From: JAVBKP01 sp031553975
GTDB taxonomy: Bacteria > Bacillota > Clostridia > Peptostreptococcales > Anaerovoracaceae
Length of the DNA: 9,315 nucleotides
Assembly: GCA_031553975.1 (NCBI GenBank)
Contig: JAVBKP010000034.1
Coordinates: 1-9,315, forward strand
Reading direction: 5' to 3'
The notes beneath the pieces were generated by a model that did no database searches, was not told the origin of the DNA, and was given only the letters and a program-made list of their open reading frames with translations. The position numbers and the translations under genes are program-made. Numbering within the stretch: position 1 is the first letter of the stretch; every line of letters starts with the position of its first letter. Positions 6,733 through 9,315 of this stretch are shown here, piece by piece.

Positions 6733-8093
6733 TACACTCTCACTTTCTTCCACTTGCCCTGCCTATAATAGAGAAGCATTAGCACTGCTTCCACCATTTC
6801 TGAAACGATGAACGCCAGCCATACCCAACTGATTGTAGTATGCGCTACATAGATTAATATAATCATCAATGGCAATTGTACACACCATCTAGCTATGGTA
6901 CTAGCCACAAAGAAAGGTACATTGTACCCAGACCCAGCAAACACTACACCGATGCCAAACGTTATCCCTACGCCCATGAGGGCTGGCACTATGCATCTAA
7001 CCATAACGACGCCTATATCAATAACCGCCTGATCCTCTGTAAAGAATGACATAATGGCAGTAGGAAATACAAGGGCAATGATGCTGAACACACCAGTGAT
7101 TCCAACGCAGATTTTGGCATTGATTTTGGCTGTGTCGCTGGCACGCTGGTAATCCTCTACCCCCAAACTCTGTCCTACTATTATATTCCCTCCCATGGCA
7201 AACCCCACAAGAGGCATGATCACAAATCCAATGATGGTATTCCCAATGCCCATGGCAGCCACAGCTGCTACACCAAACACGGAAATCATCTTCAACGCAA
7301 TAAAATTGCATAAGCTTCTCATCATACCTTCAAGCCCCGAAGGCAATCCAATCAAAATAAGTTTTTTCGACAGTTCCTTGTCAAGTTTAAACAATCCCTT
7401 AACAGAAATCTTCACATGGGCCTTACCTGATAACAATATTCCAATTCCAACCAGCAATGATATAACAACACAAATCCCTGTGGCGAAGGCGGCACCTTTG
7501 ACCCCCAATCCCAAACCTGATACTCCTATAATAGGAACTGTTTCAAACATAAGAAATGGGTCTAACACTATATTGATAAAGGATGTAACACCCATGAGTA
7601 TCATAGGTGTTTTTGTGTCGCCAGTACATCTAAAAATAGTATTCACGGAATAGGATGCAAATGCGATAGGTAAAAATAACAACCTGATAGAACCATAGTC
7701 AAAGGCTTGTTGCTTGACAACTTGAACATCTGTAAAAAAAGTCAACAATGGTTGCAATCCAAAAAACAACAAGCTAGATGCAATGAGTGCCACGAATACT
7801 TTAAATACAATGGTCTGCTCCGCCACCTTTTGTGTTCTCTCTTTGTCCCCCTCGCCATAGGCTCTTGATATGAGGGGTATTGAACTAGAACCTATTATTT
7901 CGTTCAAGACAATAACAAGCCCCATGATGGAAGTGAATATAGCCGCACCTGCAATAGCATTTGAGCCAATGCGCCCCATCCATGCCATGTTGATTAAATC
8001 ATACATAGTCTGGAATATGAATCCAATCATGGCTGGTAGGCTTAAAACCACCAGATTTTTAACTGCACTGCCTTCTGTCAAGTCTCTCTTCAT
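6732..8093 (-). CDS. MATE-family multidrug/metabolite exporter
   Basis: This 453-residue integral membrane protein has the length and the roughly twelve hydrophobic segments expected of MATE transporters, which export cationic compounds using a Na+ or H+ gradient. The N-terminal half shows the family pattern 'LSLPAMIGFIFQTMYDLIN' (17-35), 'WMGRIGSNAIAGA' (38-50) and 'ISRAYGEGDKE' (75-85). The middle carries 'FRCTGDTKTPM', the MATE 'R.TGDT' signature, and a second-half repeat with 'GFAMGGNIIVGQSLG'. The substrate cannot be read from sequence. It starts 32 bases after the antiporter gene ends. The only upstream purine-rich stretch, GGAATAGG, lies about ten bases from the ATG, so initiation may be modest. 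It ends on the phosphoesterase start codon (TAATG). No promoter is apparent in the short gap, so co-transcription with the antiporter is likely. Confidence 0.92.
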   Translation of the reverse strand: MKRDLTEGSAVKNLVVLSLPAMIGFIFQTMYDLINMAWMGRIGSNAIAGAAIFTSIMGLVIVLNEIIGSSSIPLISRAYGEGDKERTQKVAEQTIVFKVFVALIASSLLFFGLQPLLTFFTDVQVVKQQAFDYGSIRLLFLPIAFASYSVNTIFRCTGDTKTPMILMGVTSFINIVLDPFLMFETVPIIGVSGLGLGVKGAAFATGICVVISLLVGIGILLSGKAHVKISVKGLFKLDKELSKKLILIGLPSGLEGMMRSLCNFIALKMISVFGVAAVAAMGIGNTIIGFVIMPLVGFAMGGNIIVGQSLGVEDYQRASDTAKINAKICVGITGVFSIIALVFPTAIMSFFTEDQAVIDIGVVMVRCIVPALMGVGITFGIGVVFAGSGYNVPFFVASTIARWCVQLPLMIILIYVAHTTISWVWLAFIVSEMVEAVLMLLYYRQGKWKKVRV

Positions 8094-8125
8094 TGTTGCT
8101 TTGCCTATTCCTTCTTGTTATATAA

Positions 8126-9315
8126 TTATGATGAAATATCTCTGACCTCTGCCTCCATGAGAGATAAGTTTCTTTTCAGCCCTTTTAGGGTATCTCTCGA
8201 TATTTTCCCTTCCTCAAAGGCCATTTGCAACCCATCCTTCTCTAGTTGAAATGCAAGGGCAGCCACTTCTGGAAATCCTTCATCTGCCACGTCTCTAACA
8301 GGCACCATGTCTCTACTTTCTAAAATTTCTAGGGTCCATTTGTAATCCACTATTTTATCCATCAATAACTCTTTGCTATATTCCGAGTCTGGATTGTCTT
8401 TTTCTACTTTTAATATATCCAGCATACGATTTGAAAGCTCTCTCCTAAGCGTATTGATCTGGTACATGATTTCAAAATTTTTCCTTCTTTTATTACCACC
8501 TGCAAAGATGCCCAATATCCTAAATGGACCATGAATGGCATGGCTTTTTATCTTGCTAAGTTCCTTCCGCAGTGCCTTTGCTTCCGACTTGTCATTGGTA
8601 GCTCTAATCAGCATTTTATCTATGATTTGAAGATAAGTATACCCTGCTTTTTCTGTTATTTGTGCCTTGGCAATTATATCTGCCGTATTTTCTCTCTCTA
8701 ACCTTAAAAGTTTCAGTTCTAGCTTTAATCTTTCCCCTTCTACATTGTGAAGGTCGGCCTCGCTAAGCTCTCTTATTCTAGACATATAATCTAAAATTAC
8801 CCGTTGTGTCGATCTTTTATTTCCTTCTGTTGCCTGTTGGTTTAATCCAACTGTCACTCCATGCAAAACACTAATATATGCCTTTGTTTCCGCTGTTTCC
8901 TCTTTATGATCTTTGTCTTCGGATTTAGACAACAATGGCAATACAAAATTAGACAGCAATAACGTTACCAATATAACCCCATATGCTAAAAATAGAATCA
9001 CATCTCTTTTGGGAAAAGGTGTACCATCTGCTAAATATAAAGGTATAGACAGCGCTGTGGCCAATGTGACTGCCCCTCTCACCCCGCAAATGCTGACGCA
9101 AAATGCAGTTTTGATCCTCCCCCAACCTGTCTCTTTGTTGCAAAACAATTCCTTGTCAAGTACAAGATATGCCCAAAGGAATCTCACTGTCAAAAGTCCG
9201 GCAGTGATTCCAAATACCATAGAAATCACATATACATTGCTAATGTCCTGATCCATCCACACTGTCTGCATTATATCTGGTAGCTGAATACCTAGTATTA
9301 TGAAAATAATCCCAT
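8126..9315 (-). CDS. CPA1-type Na+/H+ antiporter (partial, N-terminus outside window)
   Basis: The frame is open to the right edge, giving the last 395 residues; the first ATG inside the window (9269-9271) is internal. The visible part opens with 'GIIFIILGIQLPDIM', which matches the CPA1 segment 'FILLGLQLP', followed by membrane segments. It includes 'GVRGAVTLATALSIP', the conserved 'G.RGA.SLA' signature of NhaP/NhaK-type cation:proton exchangers. After the last membrane segment ('VILVTLLLSNFVLPLL') about 240 residues form a charged, mostly helical cytoplasmic tail, the layout of longer bacterial CPA1 exchangers such as B. subtilis NhaK. The likely role is Na+ or K+ extrusion in exchange for protons. 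Ion specificity cannot be assigned. It is the first visible gene of the antiporter-MATE-phosphoesterase run; any promoter lies outside the window. Confidence 0.9.
   Translation of the reverse strand, partial: GIIFIILGIQLPDIMQTVWMDQDISNVYVISMVFGITAGLLTVRFLWAYLVLDKELFCNKETGWGRIKTAFCVSICGVRGAVTLATALSIPLYLADGTPFPKRDVILFLAYGVILVTLLLSNFVLPLLSKSEDKDHKEETAETKAYISVLHGVTVGLNQQATEGNKRSTQRVILDYMSRIRELSEADLHNVEGERLKLELKLLRLERENTADIIAKAQITEKAGYTYLQIIDKMLIRATNDKSEAKALRKELSKIKSHAIHGPFRILGIFAGGNKRRKNFEIMYQINTLRRELSNRMLDILKVEKDNPDSEYSKELLMDKIVDYKWTLEILESRDMVPVRDVADEGFPEVAALAFQLEKDGLQMAFEEGKISRDTLKGLKRNLSLMEAEVRDISS

Noticed and set aside
7195..7653. Plus-strand open frame of 152 codons opposite the MATE gene
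   Set aside because: It is the antisense of a well-supported membrane protein, is rich in Pro, Thr, Asn and Ile as expected of a shadow frame, and shows no recognisable domain.

Overview
The window looks like a piece of a low-GC Gram-positive chromosome, most likely a Clostridia-type Firmicute. This rests on AT-rich intergenic DNA, strong purine-rich ribosome binding sites, sigma-A-type promoters with 17-bp spacers, a diderm-free style lipoprotein signal, a group II ECF vitamin/metabolite transporter with an UPF0397-like S component, and an EAL-like/HDOD signalling protein. The assignment is inferred; no rRNA or other phylogenetic marker is present.

Layout from left to right. (1) 1-598, minus strand: the N-terminal part of a membrane receptor with a Cache-type extracellular sensor, cut by the window edge. 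(2) 599-851: a divergent intergenic region with a -10 box for the receptor, a perfect 17-bp hairpin, a second 14-bp inverted repeat that competes with it, and a good promoter for the next gene. (3) 852-2084, plus strand: a degenerate-EAL plus HDOD signalling protein. (4) 2021-5187, minus strand: a complete ECF transporter cluster in the order S component, double ATPase, EcfT. A predicted intrinsic terminator lies between the S gene and the ATPase gene, and the ecfT tail overlaps the HDOD gene tail to tail by 64 bp. (5) 5188-5370: intergenic, with a clear promoter for the ECF cluster and no recognisable riboswitch. (6) 5371-9315, minus strand: a likely operon of a CPA1-type Na+/H+ antiporter (N-terminus outside the window), a MATE-family exporter, and a secreted calcineurin-like phosphoesterase lipoprotein joined to the MATE gene by a TAATG stop-start overlap.

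How the parts may work together. The ECF cluster is self-contained: S component for substrate capture, EcfT for coupling, and a fused two-domain ATPase for energy. The terminator after the S gene could make more S component than energising module. The receptor and HDOD genes are divergent and share a structured control region, so they may be co-regulated parts of a sensory/motility circuit. The antiporter-MATE-phosphoesterase set is envelope/ion-homeostasis themed, but no common pathway can be read from sequence. I see no CRISPR array, insertion sequence, tRNA, rRNA or phage gene. No clearly new system is evident; the most unusual items are the competing inverted repeats at 674-757, the intra-operon terminator, and the tail-to-tail gene overlap.
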